DNA of 64,000 nt from Pedobacter nototheniae (GCF_004335085.1 NZ_RQRS01000005.1:163746-227745), one strand, 5' to 3'. Positions 26,614 to 36,746 are shown, counted from the stretch's first letter. Notes: a model not told the origin generated them from the sequence alone. Translations and numbers: made by a program.

Positions 26614-27378
26614 CTATTTATAAGTTAATTTAATGCTATCGCTCAATGTTTCATAAATGTTATGCAATTCGGGCATGCTTTCTAACCTGCTCAAATGTGC
26701 TTTTATTGTACTTTCATCATGCCTTACCGCCGGCCCCGTTTGTACAGTTTCGGGTAAGTTGTCTTTAATTTTATCTGCAGTTTCTGCAATTAAAGGTCTA
26801 ATGATGTCGAAATCTAAATTATTGGCGGATAAAATTTCGTTTGCTAAAGTATATAAGTGATTGGTAAAGTTGCAGGCAAAAACGGCTGCAAGGTGTAAAA
26901 CCTTACGTTTATCGCCATTAAGCTGGTAAACTTTATCACTTAGTTTATTAGCCAACTGTTTTAAAATATCCAGTTGTTGTTGATTAGTTGCCTCAATACA
27001 AAGAGGAATATTTTTAAAATCTACTGCTTTATTTTTTGAAAATGTTTGCAGCGGATAAAATACACCTGCATGGGTAACATATGCCGAAAGTAGTTTAATA
27101 TCTGTTGTTCCAGATGTGTGAACCACTAAACCACTTACATTTTTTAAACTAGCGGCAACTTGTTCAATGGCATCATCTTTTACGGCAATTATGTATAAAT
27201 CTGCCTGCTTATCTATTATTGATAATTGATGAACAGCAGCAGATCCAATTCTTTCGGCAAGACTGGTGGCGTTTATTAAGTTAGGACTGTAAACCTGTAC
27301 AATATCTTCTCCGTTGGCTTTTAAAGCTATGGCTAAGTGCGTGGCTACATTTCCTGATCCTAATAAAACAATCTTCAT
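26614..27378 (-). CDS. Rossmann-fold/DUF2520 protein
   Basis: 254 residues starting MKIVLLGSGNVATHLAIAL, a dinucleotide-binding GxGxxA/T motif at the very N-terminus. The C-terminal helical DUF2520 domain has HLAAVFACNFTNHLYTL and ETADKIKDNLPETVQTGPA. The family resembles F420/ketopantoate-reductase-like dehydrogenases, with unknown substrate. Its start lies immediately after the ccmF stop, so it is in the same transcript, but no functional link to cytochrome maturation is evident. Confidence 0.82.
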   Translation of the reverse strand: MKIVLLGSGNVATHLAIALKANGEDIVQVYSPNLINATSLAERIGSAAVHQLSIIDKQADLYIIAVKDDAIEQVAASLKNVSGLVVHTSGTTDIKLLSAYVTHAGVFYPLQTFSKNKAVDFKNIPLCIEATNQQQLDILKQLANKLSDKVYQLNGDKRKVLHLAAVFACNFTNHLYTLANEILSANNLDFDIIRPLIAETADKIKDNLPETVQTGPAVRHDESTIKAHLSRLESMPELHNIYETLSDSIKLTYK

Positions 27379-27379
27379 T

Positions 27380-29845
27380 TTATGCGGTTTTAGCTTCTTT
27401 TCTTCTTCTGAAAATAGAAAGTAAGAAACCAACAACCATTACAATTGTACCTGCCCAATATAAGTTAATGAAAGGGAATTCTATCGCTTTGAAAACAACC
27501 CAATCTTTAGCTTGCTGTGGTTTCTCAAAAATTTGTAGCTCTACTTTTTTCTCTTCAGGTAATACTTTAGAAAAACGAACTTTTAAATCCAACTCTTCTA
27601 CTTTACGAGCAAAATCGAAAGTATTATTTCCTTTAATTAAGAAAATAGGTTCGGTGTTATAAATTTTACCTGCCGAATTAATTTCCAAGGGTAAACCAAC
27701 AGCAAAATCACCTTGTGCTAAAACTAAATCTTTGGCAGCTGGCTTATTATTTAGTGCTTTAACGGTAATAATACCACTTGATGTATGGATGGTATCTCCT
27801 GCGGAAACTTTTACAATACGAGGTTCTTTATAATTTTCATCATCTGAGTGCCCTTCATGATCTTCGTGATCGGCTTTTTTAATAGCAGCACTTGTAATGT
27901 GCGTGTACACATCATAAGTTAAGTAATGCTTGGTATCAGGGGAAGCAATTAAGCCCATTTTCTCGTTATCCTGTACGTGTGGGTGCAGGTTAAAATCTTC
28001 CTTAACTTTTCCGCTTTCGTCATAAACCTTAAAGTTAAGCTCGTATGTTGTATTTGGCGCAACGGTTGTATCGCTAACATAAGTTACGGTATACTTACCC
28101 ATTTTTTTAGGCTCGTTTTTATACAGCATAATGTTTTCGCCTGGTTTTTCTGTTTTTTCAAAATCCTTTACAGGAATAAAGTTATTTGCATTAAGCGAAA
28201 TTGGTTTATTTGTTGCTGCAGAAATTAAGGCTCCTAATATTAAAAGGGCAAAACCGATGTGCGCAATAGCCGAACCAGCTAATTTAGCCTTACCTCCAAA
28301 TGCCTGATACAAAATGGTAGCATTTGATAAAATGGCAAACAAACAGCTAAATGTGATTAAAATATACATGGTATTTGTATAAATATCAGCCACATATACC
28401 AAACCTGCCGTTAATACTACTGAGAAAATAATGGCCGAAACCAAGCTGCTGTAGAATTTACGTGGATCTGTTCTTTTATATTTTAAATATTGAGAAAATC
28501 CTGAAATTAAAGTTATCAGTACCGCAAATGGCGCTTGCCATTGGTTATAATATTTTACAGCATCAATTGGAGGCGAAAACTTGGTGCCAAAAGCTTTATT
28601 AAATACTGGAACCGATGTAGAGAAAATAACCTGAATACATGCAATAGTTACCACTAAGGCACCAATAAACATCCAAAACTCACGTGAATAAGTTTCTTCA
28701 TCCTTACTGGTAATCGGTAAATCTTTCCAACGGATAACAATAAGGTAAATGGCTAATGCAGCAAATACTACATTATATAAAATGAGGTGACCAAACATCC
28801 CCATATCGGTAAATGAGTGTACCGATGTATCGCCTAAAATACCACTTCGCGTTAAAAAAGATGCGTACAATACCAATAAGAAACTTAAAAAAACAAGTGC
28901 AATTGCAGTAAAGTAAGCATGACCAGTATTTTTATAGGCAATCATTACGTGAACGGCACCAATTAAGGTTAACCATGGAATTAATGATGCATTTTCTACA
29001 GGATCCCAAGCCCAGAAACCACCAAAGTTTAAGGCTTCATACGCCCAAAAAGAGCCCATGATAATACCTGTTCCTAAAACCATTACGGCAAAAAGCGTCC
29101 ATGGCATAGCTGGTTTAATCCATTCTTTATACCTTTTTTGCCAAAGTGCAGCAATACCATAGGCAAAAGGAACAACCATACTAGCAAAACCTAAAAACAA
29201 TGTTGGAGGGTGTATAACCATCCAATAGTTTTGTAATAATGGATTTAAACCACGTCCATCGGTAATAAATTTAAGGTAATCTTTAAAATTTTCAGGGTTA
29301 GCAAAAACTACTGGAGCCATTGCTTTTAAATCAACAGCATCTCTTAAAAGGATGAATGGTGAACTACCGATACGCTCGCCAAAAATTTCAACACCCAACA
29401 TCATTGAGGTTAAAAACACCTGAGAAAAAGCAACAACAGTCATTACTGGCTTTTCCCAAGTTTTGGCTTTCCAAATTAATATAGCGCCTAAAAGTGATTG
29501 CCAGAATGCCCAAAGCCAAAAACTACCCTCCTGTCCTTCCCAAAAGGCAGAAATAATATAATAAACAGGAAGTTGTTTTGATGAGTGAAAATAAACGTAA
29601 TTGTATTCGTTATAATGACCTAATATTAAATAAAATAGAATGGCACCAATACCAATAATACTAAACCAGTTAACCAAAAAGCCTATACGACCAAGGTTTC
29701 GCCATGATTTATCTTCTAAATTTTTATCTTTACTGGCATAAAAATATGCTATGGTTGATAGCAATGATGCACTAAATGCCAATACAATAAAAAACTGTCC
29801 GATTTTACCCGGCAACAGGTTTTCGCCTACAAATTGAATATCCAT
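27380..29845 (-). CDS. ccmF: CcmF/CcsA-type cytochrome c haem lyase subunit
   Basis: 821 residues with about 14-15 membrane helices. The WWD haem-binding motif reads GGFWAWDPVENASLIPWL. Other CcmF marks are EGQEGSFWLWAFW and NYWMVIHPPTLFLGFAS, and a large periplasmic domain (about 570-790) precedes the last helix. It joins haem to apocytochrome c at the periplasmic face. It follows ccmE by five bases, forming a ccmEF pair. Confidence 0.92.
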   Translation of the reverse strand: MDIQFVGENLLPGKIGQFFIVLAFSASLLSTIAYFYASKDKNLEDKSWRNLGRIGFLVNWFSIIGIGAILFYLILGHYNEYNYVYFHSSKQLPVYYIISAFWEGQEGSFWLWAFWQSLLGAILIWKAKTWEKPVMTVVAFSQVFLTSMMLGVEIFGERIGSSPFILLRDAVDLKAMAPVVFANPENFKDYLKFITDGRGLNPLLQNYWMVIHPPTLFLGFASMVVPFAYGIAALWQKRYKEWIKPAMPWTLFAVMVLGTGIIMGSFWAYEALNFGGFWAWDPVENASLIPWLTLIGAVHVMIAYKNTGHAYFTAIALVFLSFLLVLYASFLTRSGILGDTSVHSFTDMGMFGHLILYNVVFAALAIYLIVIRWKDLPITSKDEETYSREFWMFIGALVVTIACIQVIFSTSVPVFNKAFGTKFSPPIDAVKYYNQWQAPFAVLITLISGFSQYLKYKRTDPRKFYSSLVSAIIFSVVLTAGLVYVADIYTNTMYILITFSCLFAILSNATILYQAFGGKAKLAGSAIAHIGFALLILGALISAATNKPISLNANNFIPVKDFEKTEKPGENIMLYKNEPKKMGKYTVTYVSDTTVAPNTTYELNFKVYDESGKVKEDFNLHPHVQDNEKMGLIASPDTKHYLTYDVYTHITSAAIKKADHEDHEGHSDDENYKEPRIVKVSAGDTIHTSSGIITVKALNNKPAAKDLVLAQGDFAVGLPLEINSAGKIYNTEPIFLIKGNNTFDFARKVEELDLKVRFSKVLPEEKKVELQIFEKPQQAKDWVVFKAIEFPFINLYWAGTIVMVVGFLLSIFRRRKEAKTA

Positions 29846-29850
29846 TAAAA

Positions 29851-30288
29851 TTAATTATATTTTTTAACCTCTCCGTCTTTTCCTACTGATTCTACCTTAC
29901 CGTCTTTATTTACTTCAACAAGGTTATCGTTATATTTAGAAGGGCACTTCATTAAAATTTTCGAAGCGTAGAAAATGTCTTTATCCATTTTACCGATCAG
30001 AACTAATTTTTCTGAACGTTCAAAGTCTTGAGGTTTCGTTCCGCTGTAAACTACTTTACGTACTTCGCCTTTCTCATCCTTCATGTGGAAAGAAAAATGA
30101 TTGGCGTCTTTAACAGCGTCGTAGTACATTCCCTGAGATTTTTCCCAGTAGCCCATTACATGCTCCTCTTTATTAGATTTAGAGGCTTGAGTAAAATTAG
30201 AGTAAGTATCTGTATTCGCATTTAAGCTGAATAAAATTCCTACGGAAATTGCTATTGTGATTAGCCCAATGATTGCACTTTTCTTCAT
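29851..30288 (-). CDS. ccmE: CcmE haem chaperone, CxxxY variant
   Basis: 145 residues from MKKSAIIGLI: an N-terminal membrane anchor (about 5-22) and an OB-fold periplasmic domain. At the place of the usual haem-linking HxxxY motif it has KCPSKYN, so Cys115 replaces His, with Tyr119 kept. Such CxxxY CcmE proteins are known from Desulfovibrio and archaea. CcmE ferries haem from CcmC to CcmF. An upstream ATG (10 codons earlier) is disfavoured because it would put polar residues before the anchor. Confidence 0.88.
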   Translation of the reverse strand: MKKSAIIGLITIAISVGILFSLNANTDTYSNFTQASKSNKEEHVMGYWEKSQGMYYDAVKDANHFSFHMKDEKGEVRKVVYSGTKPQDFERSEKLVLIGKMDKDIFYASKILMKCPSKYNDNLVEVNKDGKVESVGKDGEVKKYN

Positions 30289-30602
30289 GTTTATATTAAT
30301 TGTAAAAGCTGGCAACAAAGATAGAAAATTAGGTATAGCAGAGCCTATTTTACATTTTTCTTGTCTTTATATTGACAATTAACTGATAGTTTTGACACAA
30401 AAAAAATAAACCTGACAGCAATTTATAATTGTTCTATAAAAAAATCGGTTTCGGATAACAATTTTTGTCCAAGTTTGTTGTTTGAGTAATGTTATGCAAC
30501 AATGTTTACTGTAAAAAGATTTGACACTCAAAATTCCGTGTTAAATTGCTAAGTTTGACCTGCAGATACATACCTAATCGTAAAACATAATCCTAAATTA
30601 AC
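30289..30602. promoter_or_regulatory. Divergent promoter region between ccmE and the lipoprotein gene
   Basis: This 314-base AT-rich gap has no gene. A plus-strand -7-like TAAGTTTG (30550-30557) and an upstream TTTG (30520-30523) resemble Bacteroidota promoter elements, but the spacing is longer than the usual 19-21 bases. No strong repeat was seen. Confidence 0.3.
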
Positions 30603-31283
30603 ATGAGCCTTAAGCAGTTCTATGCACTTTTATTATTTATTTTTTTAATTCCGACACTAAGTTCTTGTTTTCAAGTTATTGAAGAAATTACCATGAGAAA
30701 CGATGGTACTGGTGATGTTGTACTTACTATAAACTTAAGTCAAAGCAAAACTAAGGTAGCTTCGGTAATGCTTTTAGATAGTGTACAAGGCTATAAAGTG
30801 CCTAGCAAACAAAAAATACAACAGGAATTGAATGAAGCAGTGGTTTATTTAAGAAAATCGGAAGGAATTAGTAATGTAAAAAGCACTACTGATTTTAATA
30901 ATTATATTGCTACAATCAGCTTTTCTTTTAAGGATGTTTCGAACATTAACAACATTACTAAAAACATATTAACACAGCATAAAATTAAGGCTACCAACAG
31001 TTCATCCTATAGTTATAATAAGGCAACTGGTTTATTTAGCAGAAAATACCAGGCTGCTGGCACTGCAAAAACAGAATTTAACAAATTAAAATCTCAGGAT
31101 AAAGCTGTTTTTAACACAGCTAGTTATACCAGCATCTATCGTTTTGATAAGTTTGTGGAAACGGTAAGCAATCCGGCGGCAAATATTTCTAAATCAAAAA
31201 AAGCAGTAATGTTAAAAAGTTCCATTATGGATTTAATTAATGGAAAAACAAACGTTTCTAATCAAATACAACTATCTAAATAA
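30603..31283 (+). CDS. Predicted lipoprotein of unknown function
   Basis: 226 residues with a lipoprotein signal peptide (LLLFIFLIPTLSSC, lipid Cys at 22). The mature part starts FQVIEEITMRNDGTGDVVLTI, a beta-rich segment as in the LppM-like fold, and ends in a basic tail. I do not recognise a named family. It is the first of a plus-strand set of envelope proteins and is separated by 55 bases from the next start, suggesting co-transcription. Confidence 0.65.
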   Translation: MSLKQFYALLLFIFLIPTLSSCFQVIEEITMRNDGTGDVVLTINLSQSKTKVASVMLLDSVQGYKVPSKQKIQQELNEAVVYLRKSEGISNVKSTTDFNNYIATISFSFKDVSNINNITKNILTQHKIKATNSSSYSYNKATGLFSRKYQAAGTAKTEFNKLKSQDKAVFNTASYTSIYRFDKFVETVSNPAANISKSKKAVMLKSSIMDLINGKTNVSNQIQLSK

Positions 31284-31338
31284 AATTGATTGTGCAACAA
31301 ATAAAATGCGCAGTTCATTAACATCTAAAAAAAACATA

Positions 31339-33366
31339 ATGAAAAAAATTCTAATTGCAATCTCATTCCTCCTACTAATAAAAACGGTATCGGCACAAGA
31401 TTTAGTAAAAAAAATACCAGCCAACGCGTTTACCGTCGCCACAATAAAAGGTGATAATGTTTTTAAGCTCATGTTTGTTAAAGATTTTAACGAATCTTTT
31501 TTGGGCAAGAAGCTTTTAGCAGAAACTTCTAAATCAATGGAAAAAGATTTTACCAGCATTGAAGACTTCGGTATAAATCTTGAAAAAAGCATGTATTACT
31601 TCAACCAGTTTACGGATAGTATTTATTACAACTGCTTTTTAATTCCTTTAAAAGATGCTACAAAATTTGAAAGCCTGGTAAAAGATCCTAAAATTACCAC
31701 AAAAGGTGATGTAAATACCTTGATCTTATCTGATAGTACAAGCTTGCTCATGTGGAATAAAAGCATGATGTATTTTGTTACTGGCAGCATAAGAAGTTCA
31801 TTTTTTGCTGATTCTTTAAAGGCTGCAAAATATGGAATAAAAGATATCAGATATCAAAACAATTATGATACAGTAGCAGATAGTGCTGCCGTGGCTGTAG
31901 ACTCTACCTACGTTATGGATGCCGCTGCAACAGCTGCCCCGGCATATGATGATACAGATATGCCTGTAAAAAAGACTATTCAAAAGAAAAAAACAGCTAA
32001 AAAACAAATAGTTAAAAAAGGTTCAAAGAAAAAATCTTCTAAAGGGAAAGTTGCTCCAAAGAAAAAAAGAGAAACCATAATTATTGATGAAGAACCGCCA
32101 AAAACAACAGAAGAATTAGATTCTGCAATGGTTGCTATAGGAGCAACCCCATATGATCGATATGATGAATACCAAGGGGAGCGCAAAGAACAAGAAGATA
32201 AGAAGAAAAGATTGGCCTTTGTATGGATGACGGCACAGGCAGATATGATTTTCAATGGTAATTATGAATCCATCAGCAGTAACAAATCATACACAAATAG
32301 CCTTGATGATAAAGCAATTGCAAGCGTTTGGGTATCAAGCTTGCAAGATGTTTATAATATGCTAACGCCTGAATTAAGTACCTACAGCCCTTACAGCAAA
32401 TCGGGCATAATGAAGGGTTATGGTAGCTTAAGTTCAAAATTGTTTATGGATAAGCAAAGTTTCCGCATTTCTGCCGAATTAGAACTTGCAAAGGAACAGG
32501 CCGATTCTTATAAAAAAATTATGAATAGAAAGTTGAATAAAAACTTTCTTAAATATGTAAATAGTGAGAAAGCGGTAGGGTTTATGAGCTATTCAATAGA
32601 TACTAAAGCTTACCTTGAAGAATTTCCTAAATTAATGAAACAAACTTATGGCTCTATTTTAGGTGGCAAAATGGATGAAGAAATTGAATTGGGAACTGAT
32701 TTATTTTCTCTTTTATTAGATGAAGAAGCTGTAAGTAAAGTGGTTAAAGGCGATGCTCTTTTTGTAATTAATGGTTTAAATACAAAAGATGTAGAATATA
32801 CGGGTTATGATTATGATGATGATTATAACCGTGTTGAGGTTAAGAAAACAAAAAAAGAAACCCTCCCTGATTTCCTTTTCATGTTTTCATCAGAAGATAC
32901 CAAGTTGTTTCAAAAGCTAATTAAATACGGTATTAACAAAAACTATGTTACGCCACAGCAAGGAATTTATAAGTTTAAAGAAAGTAAAAGCCCTATTGAT
33001 GTTTATTTTATGATTAAGGATGGCATTGTATTTTTTGGCAATTCATTAACTGAAATGCAAAATATTTACAACAACCAGTTTAACGCTACCATTAGCAAAA
33101 AACATAAAGATTTATTGGCAAAAAATAATTTCAGCATGTTTTTTAATCCTAAAAATTTAATTGGGAAAATTCCTTCAGAAGAAATTGGTGGTGCAGAAAC
33201 TGCAGAAAAATTTAATGATACCTTAAGTAAAATGGGCGATGTTTACATGAAATCTAATCCTATTAAAGGGAATATAGTTTCTGGAGAGATTAGTGCTGAA
33301 ATTCCTAATGGACATGAAAATGCCTTGAAATACCTATTTTCATTAATAGAAAATGCAACGAAATAA
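31339..33366 (+). CDS. Secreted DUF4836-like protein with Lys-rich linker
   Basis: 675 residues from MKKILIAISFLLLIKTVSAQ, a clear signal peptide; an in-frame ATG 33 codons earlier lies before it and is rejected. The mature protein starts DLVKKIPANAFTVATIKGDN, like DUF4836 proteins. A central low-complexity linker (about 215-250) is very Lys/Ala/Ser-rich. Near 488 it has YDYDDDYNRVEVKK, echoed by the next gene. It is probably exported to the periplasm or outer membrane. No function is known. Confidence 0.68.
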   Translation: MKKILIAISFLLLIKTVSAQDLVKKIPANAFTVATIKGDNVFKLMFVKDFNESFLGKKLLAETSKSMEKDFTSIEDFGINLEKSMYYFNQFTDSIYYNCFLIPLKDATKFESLVKDPKITTKGDVNTLILSDSTSLLMWNKSMMYFVTGSIRSSFFADSLKAAKYGIKDIRYQNNYDTVADSAAVAVDSTYVMDAAATAAPAYDDTDMPVKKTIQKKKTAKKQIVKKGSKKKSSKGKVAPKKKRETIIIDEEPPKTTEELDSAMVAIGATPYDRYDEYQGERKEQEDKKKRLAFVWMTAQADMIFNGNYESISSNKSYTNSLDDKAIASVWVSSLQDVYNMLTPELSTYSPYSKSGIMKGYGSLSSKLFMDKQSFRISAELELAKEQADSYKKIMNRKLNKNFLKYVNSEKAVGFMSYSIDTKAYLEEFPKLMKQTYGSILGGKMDEEIELGTDLFSLLLDEEAVSKVVKGDALFVINGLNTKDVEYTGYDYDDDYNRVEVKKTKKETLPDFLFMFSSEDTKLFQKLIKYGINKNYVTPQQGIYKFKESKSPIDVYFMIKDGIVFFGNSLTEMQNIYNNQFNATISKKHKDLLAKNNFSMFFNPKNLIGKIPSEEIGGAETAEKFNDTLSKMGDVYMKSNPIKGNIVSGEISAEIPNGHENALKYLFSLIENATK

Positions 33367-33426
33367 TTTAATTCTAAAATTACAATTGATCGATTTAACC
33401 AATTGAAATAGTTAAGCACAATTGAT

Positions 33427-34779
33427 ATGAAGAAATTTTTAAAAATAACAGCAGCAATATTCGTATTGCTGCTTATTTTTTTTGTCGGCACCTTTAAATT
33501 CAGGCAATACAAAGCCAACCGCATGCTGATACCTGCAAATGCATCTAGTCTTATCAGAATTAATACCGATGAAATTTATAAAACCATTGGTATAAATGTG
33601 ATTGCTAACCTGGGTTATTATTTAAATCCTACCCAAAAGAAAAGAAGTAAAGTTGAAGTGAAAAAGTATGATAGCGGTTTGGATGTACCTGCTGCAATCT
33701 ATTTTTATACTATTGAAGGAAAATCTAAAGATCTTCTTTTTACTCGTTTAAACATTAAGGATTCCGTTGCATTTAAAAATTTTATTACACAAACATTAAG
33801 CTTAAATCCCGTAAAAAATGTTGCGAAGGGAGTTTATTCGGCCATTTCTAAGGATAATCGTTTAACCATTTTTTACAATAAAACTTCCGTTGCCCTCTCC
33901 TACACATTACGTAATGAAGATTCGGACCGCGTATTATTAGATATTCTGAATGAAAAGAATTTCGTTAAGGTAAGCGAAAGCAATTTTAGCGAGGCTAATC
34001 AATATAATGATCATGTTTTACTTTTTACAGATCGTGATAACCTTGCCAAGCTAAATTTTAACGCTGGCAACATAAACATTAGTTATGAGTTTGCTTCCAA
34101 AATATTTATCCCTGCAGAAAAGCCCTCACACAGAACCTTTAATCCAGAAAACACAATGAATATTTGGCTTAATGCTAAATTGGAAAAAACTGAGAATAAA
34201 TTATTTAAACTAAAGGATTTTTCGCTTGATCGCGATAGCATTTCAAAATATTACAATGGCTATTTGGATGTGGAGTGGACAAATTCTACGCAACAAGTAG
34301 ATTCTATTATTACATACGACTATAATGATGATTTTGAAAAGGTGGAAAAAATAAGCTTACAAAAACGCAATGTCCCTAATTTTTCTATCAATATTGCAGC
34401 AAACGCAAGCGGATTAAAACACTATTTACAGCAACAAAACTTTATTATAGCGGATAGTAATGTTGTTAATAAAGCCGTGTTTCCACTTTATAAGTTATTT
34501 GTTAATAATGAAAAGGAAAACTTGGTTCTTAGCACGCAAAAAAATAAAAAGCTTAATTTCAAATCTGAGCAAACTTCGGATTTTTTCTATTTGAATATTA
34601 ATTTTTCTAAACTAAACCAGCAAATAAGTCTTCCGTTTATTGGTAATCAAGCAAAAGCTTTTAAAACACTAGAAATAAAGGGAAAAACTATAGGAACTAA
34701 TAAAGTGAAAGTTGAAGGAGAACTAACATTCAACAACCAAAACATAAATTCGTTGTACCAATTGCTAAAACTTTTTTAG
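33427..34779 (+). CDS. Membrane-anchored paralogue of the preceding secreted protein
   Basis: 450 residues with one N-terminal hydrophobic segment (about 5-22) that lacks a clear cleavage site. IPANASSLIRINTDEIYK near 36 matches IPANAFTVATIKGDNVFK of the preceding protein, and YDYNDDFEKVEKISLQKRN near 296 matches YDYDDDYNRVEVKKTKKET. The two genes are therefore divergent paralogues, 60 bases apart on one strand. The unknown function is probably in the envelope. Confidence 0.65.
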   Translation: MKKFLKITAAIFVLLLIFFVGTFKFRQYKANRMLIPANASSLIRINTDEIYKTIGINVIANLGYYLNPTQKKRSKVEVKKYDSGLDVPAAIYFYTIEGKSKDLLFTRLNIKDSVAFKNFITQTLSLNPVKNVAKGVYSAISKDNRLTIFYNKTSVALSYTLRNEDSDRVLLDILNEKNFVKVSESNFSEANQYNDHVLLFTDRDNLAKLNFNAGNINISYEFASKIFIPAEKPSHRTFNPENTMNIWLNAKLEKTENKLFKLKDFSLDRDSISKYYNGYLDVEWTNSTQQVDSIITYDYNDDFEKVEKISLQKRNVPNFSINIAANASGLKHYLQQQNFIIADSNVVNKAVFPLYKLFVNNEKENLVLSTQKNKKLNFKSEQTSDFFYLNINFSKLNQQISLPFIGNQAKAFKTLEIKGKTIGTNKVKVEGELTFNNQNINSLYQLLKLF

Positions 34780-34905
34780 AGTAAACGTTATTTTAAGTTT
34801 TGATTGAGTGCTTACAACAGTTGATTGAACATTTAATGTAACTTGGTTTTTACTTTCAGTGGCTGTAAATTATATTTGATACGTTAATCTATCAAACATC
34901 TATAA

Positions 34906-36516
34906 ATGCTGCACGACAATCTTATTTTAGTTCTGGTTTTATTGCTTGGTGTAACCTTTTTGGTTATGATTGGGCAGAAGCTAAAAATCTCTTATCCAAT
35001 ATTTTTGGTACTTGCAGGTTTACTCATCGGCTTTATTCCGGGTATTCCACGCATTAAGGTCGATCCTGAAATTGTTTTTCTACTCTTTTTGCCTCCACTA
35101 CTGTATGAAGCTGCCTGGTTTACTTCCTGGAAAGATTTTTGGGAATATAAGGGTGCAATCTTTTTAATGGCTGTTGGTTTGGTATTAATCACATCGTTAG
35201 CTGTAGCATATGCCTCTGTTGCATTTATTCCAGGTTTTACATTAGCACTTGGCTTTTTATTGGGTGGTATTATTTCACCGCCTGATGCCATTGCCGCAGC
35301 CTCTATATTGAAAGGTATAAAAATACCTAAAACGGTTAGTGCGCTTTTAGAGGGCGAAAGTTTAGTAAACGATGCTTCCAGTTTAATTGTATTCAAATTT
35401 GCCTTAGTTGCCGTAGTATCCGGAACTTTTGTTTTTCAAGATGCTGCAATAGATTTTGTTTCTGTAGCTGGGCTTGGTATTTTAATAGGTTTAGGTATTG
35501 GCGGTATATTTTATGCAATACACCGGTGGATGCCCACTACGGAAAACATTGATACCGTGTTAACCCTACTCACTCCTTACTTTATGTATATCGTAGCCGA
35601 ACATTTTAAGGCTTCTGGTGTAATGGCAGTGGTATCTGGTGGCCTACTCCTTTCCAGCCAATCGCATGTAATTTTAACATCAAGCTCAAGGGTTAAAGCC
35701 GTTTCGGTATGGTCTGCCGTTACCTTTATGCTAAATGGTGTCGTTTTTATCTTAATAGGTTTAGCACTTCCTGATATTGTACATGGCTTGGGGCCAGAAT
35801 ATCCACTACCTACAGCGATTGGTTATGGTGTTGGAATAAGTATTTTAGCATTATTTGTACGTTTCTTCTGGATATTTTCTACAAGCAGATTAACCAGCTT
35901 AGTAAATAAAAGAACCAGAGTGCGTTATCAGGGCATCACATGGCACTCATCAATTGTTGTAGTTTGGGCGGGTATGCGTGGCGTGGTTTCATTAGCTGCA
36001 GCACTTTCTATTCCAATTATGATTTCAGATCAATTGGCTTTTCCTTTAAGAAATCTAATCCTATTTATCACCTTCGTGGTTATATTGGTTACACTGGTTA
36101 TCCAGGGACTATCTTTACCGCTTGTTATTAAATTATTAAAAATTCCGGTAATAAAGCACAGACTTTCTGAGCAGGAACAGGCCACACAGATTAAGTTAAA
36201 ATTAATAGATCTTTCATTAGATAAATTAAAGGCTGATTATCAATATCAATGCACTCATAATGAACTTATGGTAAATTTAAAGGCCGAACTTCAGCATTCA
36301 CTAGTAGAACAAAAAGATACTTTACAGGCTATAAAAACTGGCGAAATAGATCAACAGGATTTAAAGGCTTATCATGAAATTATGCTGGCCCTAATACAAA
36401 CACAGCGTGATGAATTACACCATCTTAAAAGCAATAAAAATTATGATGATGATGTGATAAGGAAAGAAGAATGGCGTTTAGATTTGGAAGAACTAAGTAT
36501 TTCTTCATCTGATTAA
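34906..36516 (+). CDS. CPA1-family Na+/H+ antiporter
   Basis: 536 residues: about 12 membrane helices (1-410) and a soluble, charged C-terminal tail of about 120 residues with predicted coiled coil. LLPPLLYEAAW and GESLVNDASSLIVF are NhaP/CPA1 signatures; the Asn-Asp pair is the ion-binding site. It exchanges Na+ or K+ for H+. It follows the secreted paralogue pair after 126 bases and is probably a separate unit. Confidence 0.9.
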   Translation: MLHDNLILVLVLLLGVTFLVMIGQKLKISYPIFLVLAGLLIGFIPGIPRIKVDPEIVFLLFLPPLLYEAAWFTSWKDFWEYKGAIFLMAVGLVLITSLAVAYASVAFIPGFTLALGFLLGGIISPPDAIAAASILKGIKIPKTVSALLEGESLVNDASSLIVFKFALVAVVSGTFVFQDAAIDFVSVAGLGILIGLGIGGIFYAIHRWMPTTENIDTVLTLLTPYFMYIVAEHFKASGVMAVVSGGLLLSSQSHVILTSSSRVKAVSVWSAVTFMLNGVVFILIGLALPDIVHGLGPEYPLPTAIGYGVGISILALFVRFFWIFSTSRLTSLVNKRTRVRYQGITWHSSIVVVWAGMRGVVSLAAALSIPIMISDQLAFPLRNLILFITFVVILVTLVIQGLSLPLVIKLLKIPVIKHRLSEQEQATQIKLKLIDLSLDKLKADYQYQCTHNELMVNLKAELQHSLVEQKDTLQAIKTGEIDQQDLKAYHEIMLALIQTQRDELHHLKSNKNYDDDVIRKEEWRLDLEELSISSSD

Positions 36517-36560
36517 TAAGTGCTAGGATAAAATTCTAATTTTTCTTCAACCATTATTTT

Positions 36561-36722
36561 AACTAAGGTTAGAAGCGAATTATTTTGGAAACCATTGTCA
36601 GTAGCTTTTGGCTAATGCAGCCCCGCCGCTTGCGGTAGCGAGAGGCAAGAATACTAACTGCGGGAGCTAGAATACTCAGCCGCTGCTCTTTAATTACGCT
36701 CCGTAACCTTTTCATTTGACAT
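36561..36722. repeat. Dispersed element, copy A
   Basis: The first 60 bases (36561-36620) match 61639-61701 with four substitutions and a 3-base T indel, including CCATTGTCAGTAGCTTTTGG. The tail (GCTCTTTAATTACGCTCC, 36680-36720) is a weaker match to 61970-62022. This copy is about 230 bases shorter than copy B. It lies between the antiporter and gdhA ends and has no reading frame. Confidence 0.75.
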
Positions 36723-36746
36723 GCGAAAGGGTTAATTTAAATAAAA

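Noticed and set aside
31240..31338. Longer N-terminus of the 675-aa secreted protein
   Set aside because: It overlaps the lipoprotein gene and would bury a clear signal peptide that starts at 31339.
31980..32255. Minus-strand frame opposite the Lys-rich linker
   Set aside because: The Phe/Leu-rich translation is the expected complement of Lys/Glu-rich coding DNA, not a real membrane protein.
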